Source: Acidobacteriota bacterium
Lineage (GTDB): Bacteria; Acidobacteriota; Polarisedimenticolia; SMYD01
Direction: 5' to 3'
Length of the DNA stretch: 40,933 nucleotides
NCBI GenBank assembly: GCA_027295805.1
Contig: JAPUKF010000295.1
Span: forward strand, 1-40,933
The position numbers were made by a program, and so were the translations under genes. This document shows positions 28,411 to 39,845 of this stretch, piece by piece (the stretch's first letter is position 1; every line of letters begins with the position of its first letter). Below the pieces are notes generated by a model. The model was not told the origin of the DNA, made no database searches, and saw nothing but the letters and a program-made list of their open reading frames with translations.

Positions 28411-29975
28411 GAGGCCAGTTCCTCCATCTGGGCCATGGCCTCGGGCAGGACCTCAAGGAGACGCCGGGCCGTGAGACTCAGAAGGCCGGTCTCCTGCGCC
28501 GCCATGTCCGCCGCCAGGCCATGCACGAAGACACCCAGAAGCAGGGCATCCGTCACCGGCAAGCCACCGGCCATGAGTCCCGCCAGCAGACCGGTGAGGA
28601 GATCGCCGCTGCCGCCTGTGGCGAGACCGGGATTGCCGGTGGGATTGACGTAGACCTCCCCTGACGGTGTCCCTACCAGTGTTCGATACCCCTTGAGGAC
28701 CACATGACAATCGTGGGTGAGCGCAAATCGCCGGCACGTATCGACTCTTCCGGCCTGGACCTCACGGGTGGTAATGCCGCAGAGCCGCGCCATCTCGCCG
28801 GGGTGGGGTGTGATCACCAGTGGCCGCCTGGCGCCGCTGAGATCTTCATCGTGGCCCACAAAAGCATTCAGGCCGTCGGCATCCAGCACCACGGGCACCT
28901 TGGCGCTGGTGACCAGTGAACGGAGCGTGGCCTGGGTTTCCTTGCCCTGGCCGGCGCCCATGCCGATGGCCAGCAGCGATTTCTGCGCCAGGCTCTTGCG
29001 CAGACCGGTGATGGCCCGCCGTGAGATCTCTCCCTGCCCGGTTTCGGCCAAGGGCTCCGTCATGGCCGGGGCGAAGGCGGCAACCTCGGCGCGTACGGAG
29101 GACGGCACGGCCGCCGTGACCAGTCCGGCACCGGCGGCCAGAGCCGCCTCGGCGGCCAGGCGCACGGAACCGGCCTTACCCACCGAACCGCCCACCACCA
29201 TCACATGTCCGTAATCACCTTTATGGGAATCATCAGCCCGGGGCGGCAGCAAGCCCTCCAGAAGATCTTCATCCAGCCAGTTCAGCCAGACGCCTTCGTC
29301 CTCCAGCGCTTCGGGAGGGATACCGATATCCGCCACCACCAGATCGCCGCAAAATGCTTCCGCCGGCGGGAAGAGGTGAGGGATTTTGGGTGCCATGAAA
29401 GTCACGGTGGCATCGGCATGCACCGCGGCCCCCGCCACGCTGGCCCTGCCCCCGGACAGACCCGAAGGCACGTCCACGGCCACCAGATGGGCACCGGACT
29501 CGTTCATATCCTTGACGATGATGGCGTAATCGCCCCGCACCCGCCCCTTGAGGCCGGTGCCCAGGAGGGCATCCACCACCACGTCAAATGCCTCCAGCGG
29601 GTTTTCGCCCGCGGCCAGACCCCGCCAGGCCTTGCTGTCGGAGATTTCATGGACAGTCACCGGCAGATGGTCGAGGATGCGCAGGTTGGTGGCGGCGTCC
29701 TCTTCCACGTCTTCCCGGCGGGCCACCAGGAAGATGGTGGACGTCACGCCGAAGCCGTGCAGGTGCCGGGCCACAACGAAACCATCACCACCGTTGTTGC
29801 CCTTCCCGCAGACGATGGCCACGGCCGCGTCGTCCATGTCGTCCTCAAGGGACTCCAGCAGGTGCTCCACCACGACGCGGCCGGCATTCTCCATGAGAAC
29901 GAGCCCGGGGACGTGATACCGGGAGATCGCCCGCCGGTCGATGTTGCGCATCTGGTGAGCCGTGAGGATCTTCAT
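28407..29975 (-). CDS. nnr: Bifunctional NAD(P)H-hydrate repair enzyme (epimerase + ADP-dependent dehydratase)
   Basis: MKILTAHQMRNIDRRAI, CGKGNNGGDGFVVARHLHGFG (NnrE); GDYGHVMVVGGSVGKAGSVRLAAEAALAAGAGLVTA, ITPHPGEMARL, NPTGNPGLATGGSGDLLTGLLAGLMA (NnrD). Confidence 0.95.
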   Translation of the reverse strand: MKILTAHQMRNIDRRAISRYHVPGLVLMENAGRVVVEHLLESLEDDMDDAAVAIVCGKGNNGGDGFVVARHLHGFGVTSTIFLVARREDVEEDAATNLRILDHLPVTVHEISDSKAWRGLAAGENPLEAFDVVVDALLGTGLKGRVRGDYAIIVKDMNESGAHLVAVDVPSGLSGGRASVAGAAVHADATVTFMAPKIPHLFPPAEAFCGDLVVADIGIPPEALEDEGVWLNWLDEDLLEGLLPPRADDSHKGDYGHVMVVGGSVGKAGSVRLAAEAALAAGAGLVTAAVPSSVRAEVAAFAPAMTEPLAETGQGEISRRAITGLRKSLAQKSLLAIGMGAGQGKETQATLRSLVTSAKVPVVLDADGLNAFVGHDEDLSGARRPLVITPHPGEMARLCGITTREVQAGRVDTCRRFALTHDCHVVLKGYRTLVGTPSGEVYVNPTGNPGLATGGSGDLLTGLLAGLMAGGLPVTDALLLGVFVHGLAADMAAQETGLLSLTARRLLEVLPEAMAQMEELAS

Positions 29976-30026
29976 GGTCCTCCTCCGCCAGGATGGCAAC
30001 CCGTGGGCCTTCCCGAGCCGAGTACG

Positions 30027-30668
30027 TCAGGAGAGAACGCGGATCTCGACGCGCCGGTTGGCGGCGCGTCCTTCCCGGGTTCCATTGTCAGCAGCCGGAC
30101 GACTCTCCCCATAGGAGATCACCGACATCCGGTGCAGGGGGACGCCTTGCTCACTGTTCAGGTAGCGGCGCACCGCTTCGGCGCGGCGCAGGCCCAACTG
30201 CATATTGTATGGCTCCGGGCCGGAGCTGTCGGTATGTCCTTCGATTTCCAGATAGACGCTCACATTGTCTTTCTTGAGGCGTGTGGCCAGGTCATCAAGA
30301 CTGGCTTTGGCCTCGTCGGCCAGGGCGTCACTTTCAAAGGCAAAGTGACCGGCCTTATCCGAGAGAATGACCTTGTAGAGGAGCTTGCCTTCCGCCAGCC
30401 GATACGCCTCATCGGCGCGCGTGCCGGCCTCTTCGCTGGCACTCTGGGCGGCCCGCGCCGCCCTGGCGGCCTTGTCAACCTGCTTGCCGGTGTCACGCAG
30501 GCCACGCTGGTTCTTCTCCACCTGGGATTCGATGTCGGAGAGCTTCGCATCCTGGCTGCTCAACCCGTCAGCGACGTACTTCTTGCTGGCGCAACCGCCG
30601 GCAAAGAGAACAGTGATGGCTGTCGCCACCGCGATGCCCACGAGAGGGTTGCTTGTCTGTCGATTCAT
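30027..30668 (-). CDS. OmpA-family peptidoglycan-associated lipoprotein with N-terminal coiled coil
   Basis: Lipobox LFAGGC; Lpp-like helical stretch; LEIEGHTDSSGPEPYNMQLGLRRAEAVRRYL...YGESRPAADNGTREGRAANRRVEI. Confidence 0.93.
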   Translation of the reverse strand: MNRQTSNPLVGIAVATAITVLFAGGCASKKYVADGLSSQDAKLSDIESQVEKNQRGLRDTGKQVDKAARAARAAQSASEEAGTRADEAYRLAEGKLLYKVILSDKAGHFAFESDALADEAKASLDDLATRLKKDNVSVYLEIEGHTDSSGPEPYNMQLGLRRAEAVRRYLNSEQGVPLHRMSVISYGESRPAADNGTREGRAANRRVEIRVLS

Positions 30669-30832
30669 TGATGGCCCCTATCGCTGCGCCATGCCGTGGG
30701 GTCTGGCGTCAGCCTGGCAACTGTACAACGGACTCATGTCCCGATGTTCCGGACAATACCAGAAAGAACAGGCAGCGGCCAGTTCCCAGACGCCGCTGAT
30801 TTCGGGCTGGAACCGGTCAAACTGTTGCTCTT

Positions 30833-31792
30833 TCAGGGCTTGGCGTAGTAGCCGGAGCGCGTGTGGACCTGAAACCGCCCCTCTCCGGCCACCACCCGGA
30901 TACGCCGGTAGCCGGCCGATTCAACGTCTTGAACCGGGTTGTAACCCAGAACGTACTGGGTCCGCAGGCGCTCCTGGACCTGGTTGACTGCGGCCTCCAC
31001 GTCGGCGACATCGAAGACCGGGAAGGACGCGCCTCCGGTCTCCTGGGAGACCTGGGCAAGGATCTCCAGAAACGTTCTCCCTCCGCCGGGAGGGGCTGCC
31101 CGCCGGCGCAACTTTTCGGGGAGCCCGGTCAGGCCAAGGGCGTAGATGGGGACACGCACTTCCCGCGCCAGGCGGATCGCCGCGAAGGCGGTCCTCTGGG
31201 AGGCATTATCCACGCCGTCGGTCACCAGGACCAGCGCCTTGCGCCCGGGGCGGCTGTCGGCCAGCACACCAGATGCATGGGCCAGGGCGTCCCGCAGGGC
31301 GGTCCGGCCCCAAGCCTCTTGAGCATCCAGAACCTCGAGGAAGGCCAGCCGATCTGTCGTGAACGGCACCCGCACCACCACATCACCATCGGCGAAGACG
31401 AGCAGCGCGGTGCGATCCTCCGGGCGCAGAGCATCCACGAACTGCTGGATGGCGGCACGGGCACGATCCAGCTTCCCATGAACCCCCATGGAACCGGAGA
31501 TATCCAGCAGAAACGCGATCTCCAGCGGATGGTCGGAGGCCCGCCCGAAGACCGTGATCTCCTGGTTCACACCGTCCTCCTGGATCCGGAAATCCCCGGG
31601 CCCCAGGTTCCGGACACTCTCCCCACGCGGGTTGGTCACCGTCGCCTGCAGAAGGACCAGGCGCACCTTGACCTCCTGGAAAGTAACTCCCGCCAGGGTT
31701 TTTGGAACCACCAGGTCGGTGGAGAGTGGAGCCGCCACCCCCCCATGGTAGGCAGCGAGGAACAGCACAACAGGCAAAACCCATGACCTCAT
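30833..31792 (-). CDS. VWFA domain protein (TIGR03436-like, acidobacterial type)
   Basis: Signal peptide; VTNPRGESVRNLGPGDFRIQEDGVNQEITVF; MIDAS IAFLLDISGSMGVHGK; LVLVTDGVDNASQ; YVLGYNP. Confidence 0.88.
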   Translation of the reverse strand: MRSWVLPVVLFLAAYHGGVAAPLSTDLVVPKTLAGVTFQEVKVRLVLLQATVTNPRGESVRNLGPGDFRIQEDGVNQEITVFGRASDHPLEIAFLLDISGSMGVHGKLDRARAAIQQFVDALRPEDRTALLVFADGDVVVRVPFTTDRLAFLEVLDAQEAWGRTALRDALAHASGVLADSRPGRKALVLVTDGVDNASQRTAFAAIRLAREVRVPIYALGLTGLPEKLRRRAAPPGGGRTFLEILAQVSQETGGASFPVFDVADVEAAVNQVQERLRTQYVLGYNPVQDVESAGYRRIRVVAGEGRFQVHTRSGYYAKP

Positions 31793-31824
31793 TCCGACCC
31801 CCACGCCCCCCTCTCGTGTCACTC

Positions 31825-31830
31825 TATAAT
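31825..31830 (+). promoter_or_regulatory. Perfect -10 box (TATAAT) 8 nt upstream of tsaE start
   Basis: gtcactcTATAATctgcgcccATGGGA; no good -35 seen. Confidence 0.45.
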
Positions 31831-31838
31831 CTGCGCCC

Positions 31839-32297
31839 ATGGGAGAGATGTTGCCAGAAGAAGTTCAGACTGCCTCGGCCGCTGCGACCCGGGCCTGGGG
31901 GAGCCGCCTCGCCGGTCATCTGGGCCAAGGCTCCGTGGTGCTTCTCTTCGGTGAGCTGGGCGCCGGCAAGACCTGCCTGGTCAAGGGGATCGCCGCCGGC
32001 CTGGGCCTGGATCCACGGCGTGTTCACTCGCCGTCGTTCATCATGGTGAACCTCTATGAGGGAGAACCGCCCCTCAATCACGTCGATCTCTATCGCCTGG
32101 AAGAAGGCGAGGACTTCTCGGATCTCGGCCTTGAAGAGCTGTTCAGCGGCACCGGCGTGACGGTTGTGGAATGGGCCGAGCGCTTACCCGTCAGAGCGCG
32201 ACCTCTCCCCCGCTGGGAGGTTTACCTGGAGCACGCCGGCGCCGACAGCCGTCGCTTGCGCCTTCGCACCTTGAGCGCCGGTCAGCCGTTCGGGTGA
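31839..32297 (+). CDS. tsaE: tRNA threonylcarbamoyladenosine biosynthesis ATPase TsaE
   Basis: VVLLFGELGAGKTCLVKGIAAGLGL, VHSPSFIMVNLYEGEPPLNHVDLYRLEEGEDFSDLGLEELF, VTVVEWAERLP. Confidence 0.95.
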   Translation: MGEMLPEEVQTASAAATRAWGSRLAGHLGQGSVVLLFGELGAGKTCLVKGIAAGLGLDPRRVHSPSFIMVNLYEGEPPLNHVDLYRLEEGEDFSDLGLEELFSGTGVTVVEWAERLPVRARPLPRWEVYLEHAGADSRRLRLRTLSAGQPFG

Positions 32298-33262
32298 ACC
32301 AGGTAGCGAGTTGCCCGACGCACAGCCAGCAGCAGCGTAGCGCCCAGCGCGGCCGCCAACAGAAGGGTGGCCCGTGCCAGCGGGGGCGTCAAAATTCCGG
32401 CGCCCAGGGTGGTGAGAGCCGCTGTGTCGGCCAGGGACGCTGACCCCAGCGCAGCCGCCACCACGAAGATATTGAGCCAGTACGACAGCCATGCCGACCA
32501 GGGACGCCGATACCACCAGCCCCACCCGCAGATGCCATGCAGGACCGCAAGGACCAGCAACGTTAACCGGGCCGGGGCACCGACGAGTGGCCATGGCCCC
32601 AGGAGGATCCAGGGCGGCACCAGATCGGCCGGTGCCAGGGACGTCGACAGCAGAATCACGGCCACCAGCGCGAAGTGAAGCACCAGGGAGAGGACGAGAG
32701 GCGGACGGCCGGGGCCGCCACCGCTGAGAGCAGCCGCCATGGACCGCCGTGCCAGGATGAGCAGCGCCAGCAGCGGCATGAGGATCAATCCTGCGAGGGT
32801 GCCTGCGACGGTGGCGACCACAGTTGGCACCCCACCGAGCGCGGCCAGACTGCCCGCCAGGGCCACCAGGACGATCTCAACCAGCAGATTGAGCAGTCCT
32901 ACCGCCGTCAGGGCGCCGAACAGGACCAGGCCCAGATACCGCGCTGCCCGGCGTCCGTTCCACAGGCCTGCCGCCGTCACCAGCCACAGCAGGCTCCCTC
33001 CCCCGAAGACGCCGATGTTTCCGGCGGCGACCGCCCGGATCAGGCCGTGGGTGACCTGCAGATTCGACCCGCCGGGGAGCCATGCCAGGGTCTCACCGGG
33101 AACCAGGAACGGCAGTTCAGGTTCCAGCAACTGCGCAGGCGTGGTGATGGGCATGCCCCGCAGCCAACTCGCCAGCATCAAGACCGCCAGCAGACCGGCA
33201 CCCAAGCCATAGGCCAGGGCAACTGCCGCGACCAGCTTCACGGCTGCGGGAACGCGGGTCAT
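32282..33262 (-). CDS. Multi-pass membrane protein, unknown function
   Basis: Many hydrophobic segments (LVAAVALAYGLGAGLLAVLMLASW, IGVFGGGSLLWLVTAAGLW, LVLSLVLHFALVAVILL); no family recognised; start MTRVPAAVK at 33262 or further upstream. Confidence 0.7.
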   Translation of the reverse strand: MTRVPAAVKLVAAVALAYGLGAGLLAVLMLASWLRGMPITTPAQLLEPELPFLVPGETLAWLPGGSNLQVTHGLIRAVAAGNIGVFGGGSLLWLVTAAGLWNGRRAARYLGLVLFGALTAVGLLNLLVEIVLVALAGSLAALGGVPTVVATVAGTLAGLILMPLLALLILARRSMAAALSGGGPGRPPLVLSLVLHFALVAVILLSTSLAPADLVPPWILLGPWPLVGAPARLTLLVLAVLHGICGWGWWYRRPWSAWLSYWLNIFVVAAALGSASLADTAALTTLGAGILTPPLARATLLLAAALGATLLLAVRRATRYLVHPNG

Positions 33263-33320
33263 GACGCCGGGCTTCCCGCCCATGGCCACGTGGGGGTGCG
33301 CAACCTCCTGCCGCCGGCGC

Positions 33321-35423
33321 TCAGTCCTGCGCCCCCGCCCCCAGCCAGCGTTCATACCAGCCCAGGGCCCGGTTCATGTAGTCCAGCTGATGAGCCCTCT
33401 CACGCAGGCCGTGCGGCTCGCGGGGGTAGGTGACGAACTCCACGGGCGTCCCCTTGAGACGCAAGGCTGTGTAGAGCTCCTTCCCCTGTCCCAGAGGCAC
33501 ACGCTCATCCTTTGCGCCATGGGCAATCAGGGTCGGGGTCTCGGCGGTTCTCACATGGGCCACCGGCGAACGATCCCAGGCCAGATCCGCACGCAGGTAA
33601 GGACTGAGATCCCAGTGAACCACCGAGTTCTCCTCGGGAATATCGCTGGTGCCGGTGAACGACATCCAGTTGGTGATGCCGGCGAAGACCACCGATGCGG
33701 CGAAACGACCCGAATACCGGGTCGCGGCCCACGCCGAGAAGTAGCCTCCATATGAACTTCCGCCGCTGCCGACCCGCTGGGGATCCACCAGCCCTCGTGC
33801 CACCAGGGCATCGATACCGTCCAGAATGTCGCGAAACTCCCGGCCTGCCAGGTCCCGGTGGTCGGCCTTGGCGAAGGGCACGCCGCGGCCGGTGCTGCCC
33901 CTGTAGTTGGCCATGAGAACGGCGAACCCCCGCCCGGCGAGAACCTGTCCCCAGCGGCTGTACGAGGTGTTCCAGCCATCATGCCAGCACGATTCGGGAC
34001 CGCCATGCACCACGCTCACCAGGGGATAGGGCCGCTGCGGGCCATTCTTGTCGCCGGCGCCCACGGGAAGGATGAGAATCCCTTCTATTTCGAGGCCATC
34101 CTCCGCCTGCCAGCGCACCACCGTCTGCTCACCCAGGGAGGCGTCCTCCAGGCCCGGATTGGAGTCGGTCAGGCGCGCCATGGGGCTGTCTCCACGCTGC
34201 CATGCGAACACCTCGTCGGGATGGGCGGCGGTGCTGGCGGCCATGACAAACCGGAGGCCATCGGTGGACACGGCCACCTCGGTAAAGATCGGCGTCCCGG
34301 CAAGTAACATCTTCATGGCACCGTCTCCATCCACGGGGATGGCTGCCAGAAGAGAGCCGGTGCCCTGATGGGCGGCCAGCAACACCTCGTGGGCGGATGC
34401 CCAGCCTACCCAGGTCACCGTGGCGTCCAGCGCCGGTGTCCGGTTGGCGGCACGGCCCGTCTTCACATTCACGATAAAAAGGCTGCCTGCGGCGGGATCA
34501 TTGGCGCTGATGGCGGCGTTGATGGCGATATGGCGGCCATCGGGAGCCACCGCCGGATGTCCCATCTTGCCCGGCGCGTCCCAGATGGTCCGCGGTGCCC
34601 CTCCTGCCGCCGCAACCAGGGCCAGGCTCTTGTAGATATAGGAGCTATCTATATCCGGCTTCTGGGAGACGGTGAGAGCCAGCCGGGAACCGTCGGGAAA
34701 CCAGGCATAGTGCCAAACCGAACTGCTGTCCGTGGTGATCTCCTGCGCCGTGCCGTTCGCGACATCAATCCGCCACAGCCTGCGCGGCCGCTGCAGAGCG
34801 TCGGCCACGAGCCAGTCGCGCCCCTTCTCCTCATCTTCCTTGCGGGCGCTGGAAACCGGGTCGACAGCCAGATAGGCCAGTGCCTTGCCGTCAGGAGACC
34901 AGGAGAACGAGGCCACCGACGAGTCGGCCGCGGTCAGGCGGCGTGCCTCGCCACCGGACAGGGGAAGAATGTAGATCTGTGTGTGCTCCTCCTCGCCACG
35001 CTTGGCGAGGAACGCCAGCGTCTCGCCGTCGGGCGAGAGGGCCGGGGCCGTGGTCCGCCCGGGTGCGTGGGTCAGGGGTCGAGCCGGGCCACCGCTGAAC
35101 GGTACGGTCCAGATTTCCTGGTGGGCGGGACCGTACTCCTCCTCCACGCCGCGGGCCACGTCCAGGACGTAAACCGCGCGGGCACCATCCCCTGACAGGA
35201 CGACACTGCGTGCCTTGCGCAGGTCCACGACCTGCTCAGGGCTGAGGGGGCCGCTGAAGACCGGCGATGAGGCCGCCTGGGCAGCGGCGGAATCGGGCTC
35301 GGGGATCTCGGCGGCCGGCACGACGCCAGGGAGAAGAGCCCAGGCAAAGAACGCGATCCCCGCAACGGAGGCCGCAAAGAAAGACGGATCGAATACGAAC
35401 GGGCGGCGAGTGGACACCTTCAT
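33321..35423 (-). CDS. S9 family (prolyl oligopeptidase/acylaminoacyl-peptidase-like) serine peptidase, secreted
   Basis: Signal-like N-terminus; TolB-like beta-propeller repeats (SPDGETLAFLAKRGEEEHTQIYILPLSGGEARRLT); VGSGGSSYGGYFSAWAATRYSGRF; LIAHGAKDERVPLGQGKELYTAL; YPREPHGLRER. Confidence 0.93.
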   Translation of the reverse strand: MKVSTRRPFVFDPSFFAASVAGIAFFAWALLPGVVPAAEIPEPDSAAAQAASSPVFSGPLSPEQVVDLRKARSVVLSGDGARAVYVLDVARGVEEEYGPAHQEIWTVPFSGGPARPLTHAPGRTTAPALSPDGETLAFLAKRGEEEHTQIYILPLSGGEARRLTAADSSVASFSWSPDGKALAYLAVDPVSSARKEDEEKGRDWLVADALQRPRRLWRIDVANGTAQEITTDSSSVWHYAWFPDGSRLALTVSQKPDIDSSYIYKSLALVAAAGGAPRTIWDAPGKMGHPAVAPDGRHIAINAAISANDPAAGSLFIVNVKTGRAANRTPALDATVTWVGWASAHEVLLAAHQGTGSLLAAIPVDGDGAMKMLLAGTPIFTEVAVSTDGLRFVMAASTAAHPDEVFAWQRGDSPMARLTDSNPGLEDASLGEQTVVRWQAEDGLEIEGILILPVGAGDKNGPQRPYPLVSVVHGGPESCWHDGWNTSYSRWGQVLAGRGFAVLMANYRGSTGRGVPFAKADHRDLAGREFRDILDGIDALVARGLVDPQRVGSGGSSYGGYFSAWAATRYSGRFAASVVFAGITNWMSFTGTSDIPEENSVVHWDLSPYLRADLAWDRSPVAHVRTAETPTLIAHGAKDERVPLGQGKELYTALRLKGTPVEFVTYPREPHGLRERAHQLDYMNRALGWYERWLGAGAQD

Positions 35424-35457
35424 CTCCCTTCCCCAACGCCACAGGTGGGCTGCTGGC

Positions 35458-36981
<1,524 letters not shown>

Positions 36982-37044
36982 TCACGTCCCGCGGGGCGGG
37001 AGAAGGGTGGCACGTCCAGGGGCCCACCGGACCGCGCTTTTCCC

Positions 37045-37074
37045 ATTATGAACTGCACGCCGATGACCGGTCAA
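37045..37074 (-). promoter_or_regulatory. Candidate guaB promoter with palindromic operator
   Basis: Minus strand: TTGACC (37074-37069), 18-nt spacer, CATAAT (37050-37045); perfect palindrome TGACCGGTCA (37064-37073) overlaps the -35. Confidence 0.5.
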
Positions 37075-37091
37075 GCGGCTCTCAGGCCGCT
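37074..37091 (-). terminator. Candidate secA terminator hairpin
   Basis: AGCGGC-tctcag-GCCGCT perfect 6-bp stem shortly after the secA stop; no U tract. Confidence 0.35.
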
Positions 37092-37108
37092 ACCCCGGGA
37101 AGGCCCGG

Positions 37109-39770
37109 TCAGGCAGCTCCGCAGCACTTCTTGTATTTCTTTCCGGAGCCGCAGGGGCAGGGTTCGTTGCGCCCGACCTTCTCATCCTTCTTCCGGACCC
37201 GGGGCCGGGGCTTGGCCCCTTCCTTGCCTCCGGCAAAGATCAGCTCCCGTTCCTGTTGTTGCTGGCGACGCCGCTCCATCGCCAGATCGGCCTCGGTCTT
37301 GGGCTCGAACAGGTAGAGATAACGGATGATCTCGTCTTCCACCCGCTCCTTCATGGAGCCGAACATGTCGAACGATTCGCGCTTGTATTCCACCAATGGG
37401 TCGCGCTGGCCATAGCCCCTGAGGCCAATCCCCTCCTTGAGGTGATCCATAGCCAGGAGGTGGTTTTTCCAGTTGGTATCGATGACGTTGAGAATGAAAT
37501 AGCGCTCGTACTGGCGCAGCAACTCGGCGCCAACCCGAGCTTCTTTGGCGGTGTAATGATCCAGCACCAGGGCACGCATGCCCTCGGCAACGGCGGCCGC
37601 CGGCTGCTTGAAATCGAACTCCTGCGCCTCCAGGTCGATGCCGTACAGATCCTTGACCCGGGCCTGGAACTCGGGGATATCCCATCTGTCGGCATCCTTG
37701 TCGGACCCGATGCAGTTCTGCAGCAGGGAATCCATGATATCGGCGACCCGGCCCATGACATACTCCCGGGTGCCCTCCCCGCCCAGGGCTTCACGACGCA
37801 ATTCGTAGATCTGCTCCCGCTGCTTGTTCATGACATCGTCGTACTCGAGGAGATGCTTGCGAGTGTTGAAGTTGCGCTCTTCCACCTGCTTCTGGGAGCG
37901 TTCGATGGCCTTGCTGACCATGCCATGCTCGATGGGAACGCCCTCTTCCATACCCAGCTTTTGCATCAGGCCGCTGATGCGATCGGACCCGAAAATCCGC
38001 ATCAGGTCGTCCTCCAGAGACAGGTAGAAGCGGGATGAACCCGGGTCGCCCTGCCGGCCGCGCCTCATGGCGCTCGGTGCCGATGATATGCAGCCCGCCC
38101 AGCTCGATGACCTTGTCATGCTCTGCATCGGTGATCTTCTTGGCTTCAGCCAAGGCGCTCTCACGCGCCGCCTCATCGGCCGCCTGTGGGTCGAGGCCTC
38201 GATTGGCCAGGATCTGCTCCGCCAGAAATTCCGGGTTCCCACCCAGCAGGATGTCGGTGCCTCGGCCGGCCATGTTGGTGGCGATGGTCACCGAACTCAC
38301 GCGCCCGGCCTGGGCCACGATGTTGGCCTCCTGCTCGTGATACTTGGCGTTGAGGACCACATGGGGCACGCCCCTTTTCTTGAGGAGGCCGCTCAGGTGT
38401 TCTGATTTCTCGATGGAGATGGTGCCCACCAGACTCGGTTGTCCTCTCTCGTGCCCCTCCTGGATCTCGTCAATGACCGCGTTGTATTTCTCCTTCTCGG
38501 TACGGTAAATAAGATCCGGGAACTCCGTGCGCAGGAGGGGCCGGTTGGTGGGGATGACCATCACTTCCAGCTTGTAGATATTGTCAAACTCCACCGCTTC
38601 GGTGTCGGCGGTGCCGGTCATGCCGGCGAGCTTGTCGTACATGCGGAAATAATTCTGGAAGGTGATGGTGGCCAGGGTCTGATTCTCCTTCTCGATCTTG
38701 ACCCCTTCTTTGGCCTCCACGGCCTGATGCAGGCCATCGGACCAGCGGCGGCCGGACATGAGCCGGCCCGTGAACTCATCCACGATGACCACCTGGCCGT
38801 CCTTGATCATGTAGTGGACGTCCTTCTCCTGCAGCGTGTGGGCCTTGAGGGACTGCTCCAGGCAGTGGAGAATCTCCAGGTTGGCCGGATCGTAGAGATT
38901 GCCCAGGCCCAGGCGCCGTTCGGCTTCCTCCACCCCTTCGTCGGTCAGCACCGCCGTCCGCGCCTTCTCATCCACCTCGTAAAACGGTGTGATGATCTTC
39001 TCGGCTTCCTGCGTCTTATGCTTGTTGGCGGCGCGAATCATCTCTTTCATCATCCGGTCGGCTTCGTAGTACTTGCCCACCGAATCTTCAGAGGGACCCG
39101 AGATGATCAACGGGGTGCGCGCCTCGTCAATGAGAATGGAATCCACTTCATCCACAATGGCGTAGTTGTGGCCGTTCTGGGCATACCGGTCCAGGGAGAA
39201 CTTCATGTTGTCGCGCAGGTAATCGAACCCGAACTCGTTGTTGGTGCCGTATGTGACATCGGAGCGATAGGCCTTTTGCCGCCGGGCATCGTCCATATCG
39301 TGCTGAATGACGCCCACTTCCAGACCCAGAAAGCGGTAGACCCTTCCCATCCACTCCGAGTCGCGGCGGGCCAGGTAGTCGTTCACCGTCACCACGTGGA
39401 CGCCCTTGCCGCTGAGACCGTTGAGGTAGACCGGCAAGGTCGCCACCAGGGTCTTACCCTCACCGGTCTTCATTTCGGCAATCTTGCCGTGATGAAGGAC
39501 AAGGCCACCAATGAGCTGGGTGTCGAAGTGGCGCATGTTCAGAACGCGCCAGCTGGCCTCGCGCACCACCGCAAAGGCCTCCTGAAGCAGGTCATCCAGA
39601 GAGGCGCCCTGGTCGATTTTTTCGCGGAAGAAGCCGGTGCGGGCGCGCAACTGCTCGTCGGAGAGACGCTTCATGCCGGCCTCGAACTCTCCGATAGGCG
39701 GGATCAGAGGGTCTATTTTTTTGAGCTCGCGCTCGTTCTTGGTACCGAAAACTTTGGTGAGCAGTGACAT
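37109..39770 (-). CDS. secA: Preprotein translocase ATPase SecA, with apparent frameshifting deletion near 38060
   Basis: N-terminal ORF ([18 protein letters not shown]..., [38 protein letters not shown]...) ends reading [14 protein letters not shown]; the other frame resumes with [24 protein letters not shown] and ends in [22 protein letters not shown]. Confidence 0.93.
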
Positions 39771-39815
39771 GACAGGAGAGGATAGCACTCGCACACGACC
39801 CGGCACTCCGCGTGA

Positions 39816-39837
39816 ACGGGTCCCCTGGAGGACCCGT
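39816..39837 (-). terminator. Hairpin between M23 peptidase gene and secA
   Basis: ACGGGTCC-cctgga-GGACCCGT perfect 8-bp stem, 6-nt loop; no clear U tract. Confidence 0.4.
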
Positions 39838-39845
39838 CGGGGGCG

